A stretch of DNA of 64,000 nt, taken from NCBI GenBank assembly GCA_027625915.1, contig JANTQA010000048.1, forward strand, positions 2,294,001 to 2,358,000, in the 5' to 3' direction. Numbering within the stretch: position 1 is the first letter of the stretch; each line of letters opens with the position of its first letter. The notes beneath the pieces were generated by a model. It made no database searches. It was not told where the DNA came from and saw nothing but the letters and a program-made list of their open reading frames with translations. Positions 49,790 through 61,494 of this stretch are shown here, piece by piece. The translations under genes were made by a program, and so were the position numbers. The stretch comes from Anaeramoeba flamelloides. Its lineage: Eukaryota; Metamonada; Anaeramoebidae.

Positions 49790-50286
49790 GGACCAAGTTT
49801 TCAGTCGAAAATGGTGAATTTGTTGATAAAAACATTCTTGAGTGAGTTCCATAATCCCAGATAAATTTACACACAAAGAGTTTCTTTTACAAATAATGGG
49901 AAATTTTAACAATTCAGTTTTTTCATAATTGTACATTTCTAAATAATCTTATTTTAAATTTTGTTTTATATTTCATAAATTCCATTTCAAATCTCTACAA
50001 ACATAAAACGTTTTCCTAAACCGTTCTAAATCTTGGGTTTAGTTACATTTACCTATTTGAAATGTTATTATAATTGAAAGTTGTTCTTAAAAATCCCATA
50101 AAGTCACATATTTTTTAAAAATTTTCCTTCAAAAATCTATTAAATAATTTTTTTTTTATTTGTGTTGATTTTAATCTTGCAATTATTAAATTTTTTGTCT
50201 AATTTCTTCTAAACGAATATTCTTTTAAAGAAGTGAATATAAAATAACACGATACCAAAACACCTTCCTGGGTGTGAAGGTATTCC
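49790..50286. mobile_element. TTAA-flanked MITE, copy 2, upstream of the kinase gene
   Basis: The left end is GGACCAAGTTTTCAGTCGAA and the right end in reverse complement is GGAATACCTTCACACCC. TTAA is at 49786-49789 and 50287-50290. It is colinear with copy 1 at both ends (AAAATGGTGAA, TTTACACACAAAGAGTTTC). It begins about 200 bases before the uridine kinase ATG, so it may overlap that gene's promoter region. Confidence 0.78.
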
Positions 50287-50317
50287 TTAAATCAATGTTT
50301 TTTGATATTGTGCAAAA

Positions 50318-50690
50318 GTTTATCTAAACTAAAATTCAAAATTTTCCACACAGCTAAAACGTTACAAACAATCACACTAATACAATTCCATTCAAATCGG
50401 AAATAATTTTCAATTTTTGATCAATTGGAAATCTTAATTTTCAGAAGTTATACTTTCCTCTTCAAGAATAGAGAATTATAAAATATTATTATATTCAGTT
50501 CCACTTTTAAGGAACAAACTTGAAAGAAAATTACAACCTAAACAGTCTCAAATAAAGTACAAAATTAGGATTCTAATAAAATAATTTTTCCTAAAAAATT
50601 CCCAAAAAAAGTATTCTAATTTTAGAGATTGTTTTTTCACTTAAATTGGGTTGGAAGTTTGTGCCTTAAATCTATAATTGATTATAATAA
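50318..50690. repeat. Family Y fragment and diverged fold-back
   Basis: Positions 50318-50425 match the first ~100 bases of family Y (TTTTCCACACAGCTAAAACG). Positions 50494-50683 are a worn relative of the 44113-44308 fold-back (CAGTTCCACTTTTAAGG at the left, GTTTGTGCCTTAAA at the right). Nothing coding was seen between 49587 and 51527. Confidence 0.6.
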
Positions 50691-51527
50691 TTTACTTTAA
50701 AATATTCAAAATACACAAAACTCTGAAATGTTAAAAATTTTAATTAAAAAACAAAAAATAAAGTAGATTTTAAAATTCATGAAATGAGCACTATGAAAAT
50801 TTAATTTCTGGATTTTCGTTATTCCATGTTAACAAGAATATTTTTTGTGATTACAAATTTTCATTTTATAAGAAATAACATGGTCTCAATATTCTGAATG
50901 TTTATTTAATTTTTCGAAGATCTTTTTTTTATTTCCATTTCGAATTTCTTAAAAAAAAAGATAAAGAAAAATTTTCAAAAAAAAAATAAAAAGAAAAAGA
51001 AAAATAAAAGAAAAATAAAAAGACAATCAAACAAAAAGAAAATAATCGAAAAAAAAAAAAAAAAAATTATAAAAGCAAAATACAAAGAAACTGTAAATTA
51101 GAAAAAAAGATTTTGATTACAAAATTAAAACTTTATTTTAGTAATCATATATGATAAAACCCAACAAAACCACTTCCAATAACATTTAAAAGTGAGACAA
51201 AATTTGTTGAAAAGAGATTACATTTTAATTTTTAAAAATTGTAAACTTATCCATAGTCATTGTTTTTTTATAAAAAAACAAAGAAAAATCAAAATTCATT
51301 ATGGAAAATAATTCAAAATGCAAAAAAATTAAAAAATTTGTTAATCGTTTCTACTTTATTTTTTAATTAAATTATTTAAAATATTAATTTTCTGGGTATT
51401 AAAATTTGTTTCAAATAAAAATCAAAAATATGATCTTCATTAAGAAGAAATCAGAATCAAAAAGCAAAAAAAAAAAAAACAAAGGAATTTCAGGAATAAT
51501 ATTCTAAAAATAAGTGCATAAATACAA

Positions 51528-54086
51528 TTACATATTAATCTCAACCTTTTTACTTTGCTTTTTACCCCTTTGTATCAATTCGTCTATAAATATATCCACC
51601 AAAACATGAGAATTTAAATTTGGAATAAACCCCTTTGTAATAAATTCCATTTTTTGGAAATTCTCTGAAATCATTTCCATAATAAGATTGGAATCGTTTT
51701 CATTTTTAATTGTTTGATCAAAATTGGTGATTAGTTTTTTTGATAAAAATAACAAATTCTGTATTCCTTTCCCTTGCTTGAATTCTTCGATAGAAAAGAC
51801 GTTTACCAATTGTTCCCATAATTTGTCATTTCTTATGATCTTGAAAACAAAAGTGTTAAAATATTTTGAAGGGATTAAAATTTGGTATTTATCATTTACT
51901 AGGATTGCACTAAAAAAGTCAATAATAATTGTCCCCAATTCAATAAACCTTTGATCTTCTGTTTTCGTTTTGACGATTTTTAAAAATTGGATTAAAATAT
52001 CAAATAATTTATCCCAATCATATGGCATCATTTTTTCGAATTGAATTATACCCTCTAAAAGTTTGCATATTAACAAGATCAATTCTTTGTGGATTGAAAA
52101 AATCAGCCCATTATTATAATTGTTGGTAAACGATTCAAGAATGGCGTCAAGTATATGTATAAAAAAGATTTTGTTTTTTATTTCCAATTCAATCAATTGC
52201 CCAATAATACTTGAATTTTCAAACATTCTTGAAAAAAGTCTAATCATTAGTCTTTGGCCCATTAAATCATTTTGTTTGATTTTCTTTTGGAAATCCATTA
52301 AAATTTGTAAAAAGAATTTTGGTTTTAAAATTATATTATTTTCAAGTTCTTTTTCTTTTTTTTTTTCCTTTTCTTTTTCTTGTTCTTTTTCTTGTTCTTT
52401 TTCTTGTTCTTTTTTCTTTTCTTCTTGTTCTTCTTGTTCTTGTTCTTGTTCTTGTTCTTCTCCTTCTTTTTTCACCTCCTTCTTTTTTTTTCCTTCCTGA
52501 TCCTGATCCTGATCCTGATCCTTTTTTTCCGTTTTTTCATTTTTTTCAAGATTTTTCTTATTTTCTTCTTCATTTTTATTAATATTTTCTGTTTCGTTGC
52601 TCATTGGCGATCTTTTTTTTTTGCTGATCAATTTTTTATTAAAGGCGATTTCTGATAGAAATAATATTACTGAAAACCAAATGGTTGTCCAATTATTTTC
52701 TTTAGTATACACAACAGCGCCAGACTTGTGATTCATTTCCTCATTTTTGGGTACTATTGTTTCTCCGATCAAAGGCACACGCTGTACAATGGATACAATC
52801 CCGCCCCAAATACCTTTGTTAGAAGCCGGCTTTTTTGCAATTTTTTTTGTATTAGCTTTCAAGAGCTCCAGATTTTTGTTTGATTGGTTCAAACTTGTAA
52901 ATAAAATATTACACATGGTTTCCCATTGCTTTAAGCATATTTCCTTGAGTGTTAAAGTAAAAAGGTTTTCAATCTGTGGGTTTTGGAAAATTGAAAGTAC
53001 ACACATCACTGATATCGTTCGGTAAAAAATCCACCTTGGAAGTGTTTTGCAATTAATAATTTTCATAATTGAATTAAAAAATAATTTTGATTCATTTTTT
53101 AGGAGATGCATTATGAAAAGATTTTTTGAAAAATTGGTTGTACAATAGATCATTGACTCCAGTAATTCAATTATTAAAAAGAATTCTTTTTCCTTATTAT
53201 TTTTTTTTCGTTGAATAATCTCGTTTTCAGTTTTTAAGATTTTTTTTTCTTCTTTTTTCTTTTTATTTTCTTTTTTTTGTTCTTTTTCTTTTTCTTGTTC
53301 TTTTTCTTGTTCTTTTTCTTTCTCATTTTCTTTCTCATTTTCTTGTTCTTGTTCTTTTTCTTGTTCTTGTTCTTTTTCTTTTTCTTGTTCTTTTTCTTTT
53401 TCTTGTTCTTGTTCTTTTTCTTGTTCTTTTTCTTGTTCTTGTTCTTTTTCTTGTTCTTGTTCTTTTTCTTTTTCTTGTTCTTTTTCTTTTTCTTTTTCTT
53501 GTTCTTGTTCTTTTTCTTGTTCTTTTTCTTGTTCTTTTTCTTGTTCTTGTTCTTGTTCTTTTTCTTGTTCTTTTTCTTGTTCTTGTTCTTTTTCCTTTTC
53601 TTGTTCTTGTTTTTTTTCTTGTTCTTTTTCTTTAACATTATTATTAGATTTGCTATTCAATTCTTGTTTTTCTAAATTTGTATTAAGGTTTATCAAAAAA
53701 CAAATTCCTTTAGTAAATGACGTAAACCAATTATCAATTTTGTTCAGTCCGATAAGTGTTTTGAATACATCATTAAAATAATTTTCAAATTTTTGATTTG
53801 ATATAATTTTCACTAGTACCTCAAGCACCTCTAATGAATGGGACGATCGAATGCTATTTTCTGATAATCTTTTAACGCACTCTTGGCTTACAATTTGAAT
53901 AAATTCACTGCACTCCAGGAAACGATTGGGATCATAATTTGAAAAATACTCAAGAATGCTTTCTTTATTCACGGGTAACAAAAAAAATTCATTCCAGTTG
54001 AATTCAGGATCTATTTCCTTCGTTTCAAAAAAAGATTGAAAGAGCACTACAAATTTTGGTTGAAATTTTCTGTCTTTTTTTAACAT
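51528..54086 (-). CDS. ARMH3: ARMH3-like armadillo-helical protein
   Basis: A single exon encodes 852 residues from the ATG at 54086. The frame stays open 120 bases upstream, but that part is a hydrophobic run not seen in the family. The N-terminus FVVLFQSFFETKEIDP...FNWNEFFLLPVNKESI matches the ARMH3 (C10orf76) start, with its FWEELFLMKVN block. NKGIWGGIVSIVQRVPLIGE fits the central FFSALTNMVGSMF region. IDFFSAILVNDKYQILIPSKYFNTF fits the C-terminal repeat region. In animals ARMH3 acts at the Golgi with GBF1 and PI4KB. The protein exceeds the human one (689) because of two low-complexity inserts, about residues 149-285 (Lys/Glu/Gln) and 499-577 (Glu/Lys/Asp/Gln). Assignment rests on remembered family blocks. 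Confidence 0.78.
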   Translation of the reverse strand: MLKKDRKFQPKFVVLFQSFFETKEIDPEFNWNEFFLLPVNKESILEYFSNYDPNRFLECSEFIQIVSQECVKRLSENSIRSSHSLEVLEVLVKIISNQKFENYFNDVFKTLIGLNKIDNWFTSFTKGICFLINLNTNLEKQELNSKSNNNVKEKEQEKKQEQEKEKEQEQEKEQEKEQEQEQEKEQEKEQEKEQEQEKEKEKEQEKEKEQEQEKEQEQEKEQEKEQEQEKEKEQEKEKEQEQEKEQEQENEKENEKEKEQEKEQEKEKEQKKENKKKKEEKKILKTENEIIQRKKNNKEKEFFLIIELLESMIYCTTNFSKNLFIMHLLKNESKLFFNSIMKIINCKTLPRWIFYRTISVMCVLSIFQNPQIENLFTLTLKEICLKQWETMCNILFTSLNQSNKNLELLKANTKKIAKKPASNKGIWGGIVSIVQRVPLIGETIVPKNEEMNHKSGAVVYTKENNWTTIWFSVILFLSEIAFNKKLISKKKRSPMSNETENINKNEEENKKNLEKNEKTEKKDQDQDQDQEGKKKKEVKKEGEEQEQEQEQEEQEEKKKEQEKEQEKEQEKEKEKKKEKELENNIILKPKFFLQILMDFQKKIKQNDLMGQRLMIRLFSRMFENSSIIGQLIELEIKNKIFFIHILDAILESFTNNYNNGLIFSIHKELILLICKLLEGIIQFEKMMPYDWDKLFDILIQFLKIVKTKTEDQRFIELGTIIIDFFSAILVNDKYQILIPSKYFNTFVFKIIRNDKLWEQLVNVFSIEEFKQGKGIQNLLFLSKKLITNFDQTIKNENDSNLIMEMISENFQKMEFITKGFIPNLNSHVLVDIFIDELIQRGKKQSKKVEINM
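53265..53636. repeat. Strand-pure purine/pyrimidine hexamer tract
   Basis: About 370 bases are built of TTCTTG/TTTTTC-type hexamers on the plus strand. Read on the minus strand they encode the Lys/Glu/Gln insert of the ARMH3-like protein. The plus strand is almost all pyrimidine apart from the G of each TTCTTG. Such tracts expand by slippage and can adopt triplex structure. Confidence 0.85.
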
Positions 54087-54206
54087 TCTCTCAAAAACCA
54101 AGGTTTTTTTTTGTTTCGTAAAATCAATGAGAAATTTTGAAAAAAAAGAAAAAATAAAAAAAATGTTTTTTATTAAACAAAGACCTATTTTCGTTGAAAA
54201 GACCAA

Positions 54207-57200
54207 AAAAGTTTGTTTTTTTCTTTAGTTTTAATTGGTAAAACTATAAAGCGCCCCAAGTACATTTAACCAGTATTTGAAAGTTAAGTTGGTAAAATTC
54301 TGAACTAATTGCTTTTATTCATTCTTGAAATTTATTTCATTTCAGATTCTGAATGTTTAAGTAATCAGACCAGTATCGAATCAAAAGGAGTCCAATAAAT
54401 TAATGAAAATCATAAATAACAATTTATTTCTTTGAACTCTCTGTTGGTCATTGAAAAATGTGTAAGGAAAATAAAGTGTACTGTAGTCAAAATAAAGCAT
54501 GCAAAAAAATTTAATGTGTGTTTCAAAATAAAAAGTGTTTTTTGTTATAGAAGTCCTATACATTAACCAATCAAAGAAACTGATAATAAATCCTAAAAAA
54601 ATATGGTACTGGTTTCTTAAAGTTCTATTATTTAAAAAGAAATTCTAAAAATGAAGGATCAAATTGGAAAAATTGTATCAAAAAATAGAGTAAATTTTTC
54701 ACAAAATTGTTCTCAAATCAAAAAAAATCAAAAAAATTCAAAAAAAGTGAGAAAAGTATGAAAAATTTCTAACTATTTGCATGAATAATATAAATTTTAC
54801 TAAAAATAACTCGACCTTTACTTTCAAAATTGATTTGAACTTGGGTATACTATTTGGTAGTAGATTGGATGTTGCCTTGGTTCAAGAAGAAAAAAAAGCA
54901 CGGATAATATTTTGAAAGACGGATCATAGTCTTTGTGAACACATTATTTTGATCACTGTAAATTTTTTCACTTTTTTTATTCCAATAACAGTCTTAATTA
55001 ATTTGATTCTTCATCTTTATCTTTTATGTTTACTATTTGTTGCAAAATAAATCCAACAAAATTTTCATTCATCTTTCCCAAAAAATAATTTTAAAATAAA
55101 ATCATTAAAATTTGAATTTTTTAATACCATAAAGAATTACATCAATTATTACGTTCCTTTATAGAATTGGGGTATTTAAATATTTGTTTTAATTCTTAGA
55201 TTTTGTTGTTTTGGAAAACTGAATGTAACTTTTGATCTTTTTATTTTACAATTAACAGTATGATATACTCTTTAAAAAGTTGATTATTTTTTCTCTTATC
55301 AAAGAAATCTTTTTCAGAAATATCCTTTATTGGTATAGCCACCAAAACCAAATTGCCTAGGGGTGACTTTACAACAAAAAATGAAGTTGTGTAAAGAACT
55401 ACTTTTGACTGAAAAAATACATTTAACAAAAAAAAATTTTAGAGGATCTCAATTGACAAAAAAATTCAATTAAAAAAATAAGTTGGAATAGCATTCTCAA
55501 TCCTAAAAAATCAAAATTTAAACAAAGTGAAATAATCTTTTCTTGTTTTATATATCAAAATATTTAATTTTCTTCCATTTACAACATATTGTTTTTTTTT
55601 TCAGTGCGAAATTTAAATTGTTCAATTTAATCTCATTTGTGATTGTGGAACTATCATTATTTAACAAAGTAAGTATTCATAAAATTTTGATATAAAAATA
55701 ATTCCATTTATAAAATAGAAAAAAATATAAAAATATGGTTTCACGATCTCAAAAAGTGCCAAATAGTAACCAACCAAAATTAGGACAGTTAAGTTTTAAT
55801 TATAATAAACAACAATTAAAATTTGAAATTGAATTATTAAATATTTCGCTTTTTTTCTGAAAATATCCCTAGTTTTTATTTGTAGATTTTTGATAATCAA
55901 TTATACATCAATTATTGATTTCTTCTTAATTAATATTAATTCTACATAACAATTGTAAAAAAAATATCCAAATTTGAAAAAATTCCACATCCCCAATAAC
56001 CCAACACAAAAGGTTTATAATCCCTGAAGAATGTAAAAAATATTTTCTTATCTTAAGCAGAGGCCATAATATTTGGTTCTTATCTGATTGATCTTTTACT
56101 TTGTGAAATTTTAATAGTGGTCGGATATTGGTTAAAAAATGAATCTCTTTTTTTATAAATCAGAATTTAAGAGGATAATTTTAATAGAAGAGTAGTTATT
56201 TAATAATAAATGATTATTATTTAACCGCTATTGAACAACAATTAAATTTAATTAACTTTTAGAATAATATTGTCATATTTAAAAATTTCTCTCATAATCC
56301 AATAAGGAATCTTTATTAAATTTCTAGAAATAACACTTTTCATTTATTTTGTGATAATTTTTTAGATTTCGTCAAGTATCAATTATAAAATATTTGTGAA
56401 ATTGAAGGAAAATTTATATTTGTTATATTAATTGAACAAGTGTAAATTACACTCTAGATGCAATTTTACTTAAAATTCCTCAAAGGTGATTTAAGAGTAT
56501 AATCATATTTTTCACGGTTTTTTAAGGATGGTACACCCAAATTATTTTATATTTGTAAAGAAAAAGTAAAAAATTTGTAAAAAAAAGTAAAAAAGAAAAG
56601 GAAAAAAATTGAAATTTAAAAAGAGTTAATAAGAAGTAATTGGTAAAAAATCAAAAAAAAAAAAAAAATCAATATTATCTTTAATTTATGACTCCCAAAA
56701 TTACAGAAACGGCATTTTTGGTTAATTTAATTGAATTTGATAATTGATCATAAATTTTCACTTGGCGATCGATGTTTAATGGTCATAATATCTTTTTTTT
56801 TTTTTTTTTTTTTATCTGATTTGCTTTAAACCTTTGGTCATTTTTATGCTTTTCTTTTTGTTTTTTATTTTCAATTTACTCACACTTTCGTCTTTAAGTG
56901 TCACAATATTAACAAATAACCAGGTGATCTTTTTCCTTTCTACTCTTCTTCCCAATAGAGAGAAGATTAAGCCAGGTGAAGCATGAAAAAAAAAAATCAA
57001 TATTTTTATTTTTTTATTGGAAAATAGAAGTAAAGTAAAAACAACTCGACCTAATACTTAATATAAATGAATATTTTTTCCATTTTCGGGGATACTAAAC
57101 CTGTGAGCCAATAGGTTTGGTGGGGATTTAATTCAAATTTTTGATTTGGGGGTTTTAGATAACAATTTTCATTATACTTTTATATAATTATCTCAATAAA

Positions 57201-58234
57201 AAAAATTTATTTTTGAAAAGCTATAAGTAAAATTCAACCAAAAAATAATTTTCAATTGAAAATCCCAAAACCAAAATTATTATAAAATACCTTCAAAACT
57301 AAGAGTACTACACCCCTAAATACGTATTTCAGAATTAATCAAAAATAAATTTTGTGTTAGTGATTTATTTTTTAGCCACCCGATATAAAATTAATACAAA
57401 GTTTCAAATACCTCCTTTAAAAACCAAAATAGAATGACTTGAAACGTCTAAAAGAGAATCATATTTCCCTTTTCTGATGTTGTCAACCTTAAATAAAAAT
57501 AAATGACTCAAAATGAAAAATAATTTTATCTTGATTGTAGAAATATTTCATCCGAAGAAACCAGAACTTCACTTAGAAAAACATTAAATGATATTCTTTA
57601 AGCTTTTTTTCAGTTTCTTTCAAAAACAAGAAAGTTCTAATTTATTAGTAGGAAAATTTTTAACAATCAAGACATGATTACTGTTAATATTTGACTGCAA
57701 TATATTTTTTCTAAAATTATTTTTTGACTTTTAGGATCTTTTTTGTAAGATTTGTCAAAGTTTGAGAAGAAAGAGTTAACTTTCCGAGTAGTGTATCATA
57801 AACATAAAAGGTAAAGATGAAATTAATGTATACCCAGTAAAAGTTTTTGAATGTAGAATGTCTTCTTCAAATTTCTTTCAAAAATACCTTATTTAGATCA
57901 GATTTTTATAGAATCGAAACAACAAAAAACCTAATTACATCATTAAGGAATTGTATGACATCTCTTGTTTTTGGAAACAATTTTTTTTTATCTTTTCAAA
58001 GGTGCGTCATTCATTTTTCAAAAAAAAAATTAAGAAACTTTTATTTTTTTTAGTTTTTCCATAGCTTTCTTTTGCGAATCTTTTTTTTTTCTCTCTCTTT
58101 TTATCAAATTTTCAATCACATCTAAGAAAACTCTTCTTATCTACTAAACCACGTAATTTCTTACGCTCTTTTTTTACAATTCGATCACTCCAAAACCAAC
58201 TAATCCTTCCAAAACAAAAATTTTTTTTTTTTTT
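54207..58234. other. Divergent spacer between ARMH3-like and bZIP genes
   Basis: Promoters of both flanking genes should fall here. The spacer contains a TIR-bounded element at 56012-57102. ORFs at 55241-55429 and 56812-57000 have no family features. A pyrimidine-rich stretch (58075-58235) precedes the bZIP start and is probably its 5' leader. Confidence 0.6.
56012..57102 (+). mobile_element. ~1.1 kb element with GGTTTA...CCCTGAA terminal repeats
   Basis: The left end GGTTTATAATCCCTGAA matches the right end in reverse complement (AGGTTTAGTATCCCCGAA). The same end defines the TTAA-flanked element at 4613-5163, including the following TTATCTT..TTGGTTCTTANCTGAT words. This is a longer relative of that family. 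Its inner part (56434-56975) is repeated at 42866-43412. No clear TTAA is left at the ends and no transposase was seen. Confidence 0.68.
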
Positions 58235-58252
58235 ATGATTTTTATTTTTTGA
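58235..58252 (+). promoter_or_regulatory. Five-codon upstream ORF before the bZIP start
   Basis: ATG ATT TTT ATT TTT TGA ends 38 bases before the main ATG at 58291. If transcription starts upstream, a ribosome would meet this minimal ORF first and would have to reinitiate. Stress-response bZIP genes in other eukaryotes are often controlled this way. The function here is inference, since the leader itself is not mapped. Confidence 0.4.
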
Positions 58253-58290
58253 TTTTAAAAAAAAAACAAAAGATTAAAAAAAAAAACTCA

Positions 58291-59354
58291 ATGCATGATT
58301 ACGATGATGTTCCCAACATCTTAAGTGTTTTTGGAGATAGTGTGTGTGAATTTCCTGATTTTGTAATTGAATCAAATCTTCCTGCCATTTCAAATGAAGA
58401 CGTTGCTACACTTTTAGGAAGCAGTACTTCTGATCAAAGTGCAACAAATGATGAATTATCAATCTTGAAAAGTCCACACACTGTATCGAACATTCTCCAA
58501 ATCTCATTTGATGAACAACAAAATTTACAACAAAATTTTGAATATTCAAATGAGGAAAGCGAAAAAGTAAAATCCGATGTCTTGAGCAAACGAGTTGAAA
58601 AAGAACAAGAACAAGAACAAGAACAACAAGAACAAGAACAAGAGGTGATCCCGAAAAAGAATCAAAAGGCATTGTCTCGGAATAGTTTGAACAAATTGAA
58701 CGACTTGAACATTTCAGATAATATGAATAACACAAATAATAAAAAAACCGGTTTGAATGAAAAACGAAATGCCACTCAACAGAATTCAAGAAAACGAAGA
58801 AAAAAAATCAAAGTGATTTCTGTTAAAAAAAAAATAATCTGTAATAACAAAGAAACTACCATTACACAAAGGTTCCCACTGAATGGATCAAAAGATCCAC
58901 AAGAGATGACAAAGGAAATTGAGCAAAAAATGAAATTAAAGAAGCAACGAAATAGAATCAATGCAAGGAAATGTCGACAAAGGAAAAAGCAATACATTGA
59001 AAATTTAGAAAGTAAAACAAAATTTCTTCAACTTGAGAATTCAAAGTTATCAGGACAGGTCTTAAAGTTAAACCAAAAAACCGTCAATTTACAGCTAGAA
59101 ATTGAAAATTTAAAATTGGCTTTAAAAAGATCAAATGAAAAAATCATTTTGCAAAACCAAACAAAACTAAACAAGGAAAACGACAACGAAAAAGAACCAA
59201 AAAACGGAAAGGCAAAAAGGAAAAAAATTGTTGAATTTATTACAAATTTAACAACCATACCGTCTTTTAATTCAGATCTTGTGATTAAAAATGAAACTCA
59301 AAAAGAAGATCAAGAAGTACACTACCAACAGTACCAGTACCAGCACCAGTCTCA

Positions 59355-59387
<33 letters not shown>

Positions 59388-59937
59388 CACACATATGATG
59401 GGAGAGCAATTGTTTAATAGCACAAATTTAAATAAAAAATATAAGGCCACTTTTTTTGTTATTCTACTTACCTTTGGTCTATTTTTTACCAACCCTAATT
59501 TTATCGAAGCACTTGCAGAAATATGTGTTGGATCTTGGAAAAAAACATTCTCACCACGATTCCAAAGCGAAGCTTTTTTCTCTCTTTTTTTAAACCTATT
59601 TTCCAAAAAAGCCGCTTATGAGCTAGAGGAGGAGCAAGCCCAGCTCAAACACCAACTTTCTTTTCAAATACGTGATCAACTTAAAGTCAACCAAGATCAC
59701 AAACACAACCATCGATATTTGGCTGATGATGAGAAAACGAAATTCAATAACCATCTTCTCAGCTTCAATTTAAATACAAATACAAAGACAAATAAAAATA
59801 CAAAGACAAAGACAAAGACAAATATGAATATGAATATGAATATAGACTCATTTTATTGTGATGATCAATCAATTAAGTCAAAAATTAGTGAATCTATTTT
59901 CTCTTTGTCCATGAAAAATAAACATTTCTCAAGCTGA
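58291..59937 (+). CDS. Membrane-anchored bZIP transcription factor
   Basis: A single exon encodes 548 residues. The ATG at 58291 is the first in frame. Residues 214-233 are the bZIP basic region (KKQRNRINARKCRQRKK, with the N-x2-A-x2-C-R DNA contacts), followed by a leucine zipper to about 280. A hydrophobic span at about 386-399, perhaps to 408 (ATFFVILLTFGLFF), is the only membrane segment, with about 140 residues after it. This order (acidic N-terminus, bZIP, one transmembrane helix, luminal tail) is that of ATF6/CREB3 and plant bZIP28. Those factors sit in the ER and are freed by site-1/site-2 proteolysis. RYLA at 475-478 fits a loose site-1 protease RxL pattern. Low-complexity parts include Glu/Gln at about 104-117, a poly-Gln tract coded by CAG near 59356-59387, and Thr/Lys/Asn and Met-Asn repeats near the C-terminus. 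Confidence 0.88.
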
Positions 59938-60942
59938 CAAGTTTTCGGGGATCTTGTTATCAAATAGAAAAATCAATTTCATTTCTTTTTTTTTAATTTT
60001 TTTATACTTTTCTTTACTTTTAATCTTGCTTTACTTTTTGCTTTGCTTTGGTTTGCTTTGCTGTACTATACTATGAGATGATATGCTATGATCTGCTTTG
60101 CTTTCTTATGATATGTTATACCGTGTTATCATTCATTTAATTCCTTAATTTTGCTTGTTTAATCAAAATTAAAAAATTAATTGAACACAAGGCAAAAATA
60201 AGAACAAAGAATTTCCATAATAGTGAAATTAAGAAACTTCTTTATTCTTGATCACTCAATAAAACAAAATTAAGAAATGGAAAAAATGAAATGGAAATAA
60301 TTTAACACTATCCTTTTAGGGTTATTTATGACTTTTCTTTTTTTATTTGATAATTCCCGATTAAAGTTGTTTAAATTCTTTGAATTAACAAGAAAATGGT
60401 ATTTTTCTTTTTTTTATTATACCTATTTATTAATTGTTACCAAAGAATGAATCAAATACTATATTATAACAAGAATTAAAGATAATCTAAATCTTTTTGA
60501 TTTCAAAGATCTGAATTATTTTTTTATTTTTAATATTAACCTTTTTTATAATCTTATTCCTTCTTCAATTTTTTTTTACTTTTTAATTTTCCCTTAACTT
60601 TTTAAGTTTTTTTTTTTTCAATTTCCTTTTTTATTTTTTATTTATTTTTTTTGATACTTTTGATACTTTTTTTATTTTCAATTTTCCAAAAACTTCTAAA
60701 ATTTTGTGATCCAAACAAATATATTTTTTAACCATTTCACCAATTTTTAATTTTTTGAAAAATCTGAATTTACCATCTTGTTTCATTTTTAATTCTCAAG
60801 ATTCTCCATAAGAATAACCAGTTCGTCCAATGAAGAATAATCAAAATATACAATAAAAGGTACCCATTCAACTATTACAGTTCATAAATATTTGTTTTGG
60901 TTTGTGCCTAAAAAGCAGTTTAACAATAAGTTTAAATATCTA

Positions 60943-61490
60943 AACCCCAATTCAAAATTTTTAACACAACAAAATTTAATTTTTGAAAAAAAAATCTCTT
61001 TTTAATCAATTCAAGCTGAAATTCCAAATTAGAACCATTAGCTGATTGAAATGTCAACACTTGTTTATAAATAAAAATACTCACAAAAAAAAAAAAATAA
61101 ATAATTATCAATACTAATAAATTAAGAGTGTGTTAAAAATTTTGGAGATGAGCAAAACAAAAAAATTGATTGCTAAATTGGTTTAAATTCTATTAGGAAT
61201 ATTGATCGATCAAATGGTTAGATACTACCATGAACTAATTTTATTTGAGTTCTTCTATTTGGAACAACTCAACTTTAACCTAAAATCAATTCTTGAAAAA
61301 AAAATTTGTCAACCAAAACAAGTTTAGTCAATTCAAAAAATGAACTTAATACAAATAAAAAGCATAAGATGAAAAAATGATTTTCATATTTTATAAGAAA
61401 TCAAAATTATTGCCAATTTGAATGAAATTATATTAATATGATTCTTTTGACTGTTATAATAAAGTTAACATTTTGAATGTTAGTTTTTAT
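60943..61490 (-). mobile_element. Family Y repeat, inverted and uninterrupted copy
   Basis: Reverse complement of the 37495 copy, beginning AAACCCCAATTCAAAATTTT and containing AATGGTTAGATACTACC. The family X target reads ATTCTATTAGG here, with a single TA at 61191-61192. It is therefore a second empty site. Confidence 0.78.
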
Positions 61491-61494
61491 ATAA

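Noticed and set aside
53234-53675. Long open frames on both strands rich in Lys or Phe over the hexamer tract
   Set aside because: They are frame shadows of the Lys/Glu/Gln repeat in the ARMH3-like gene.
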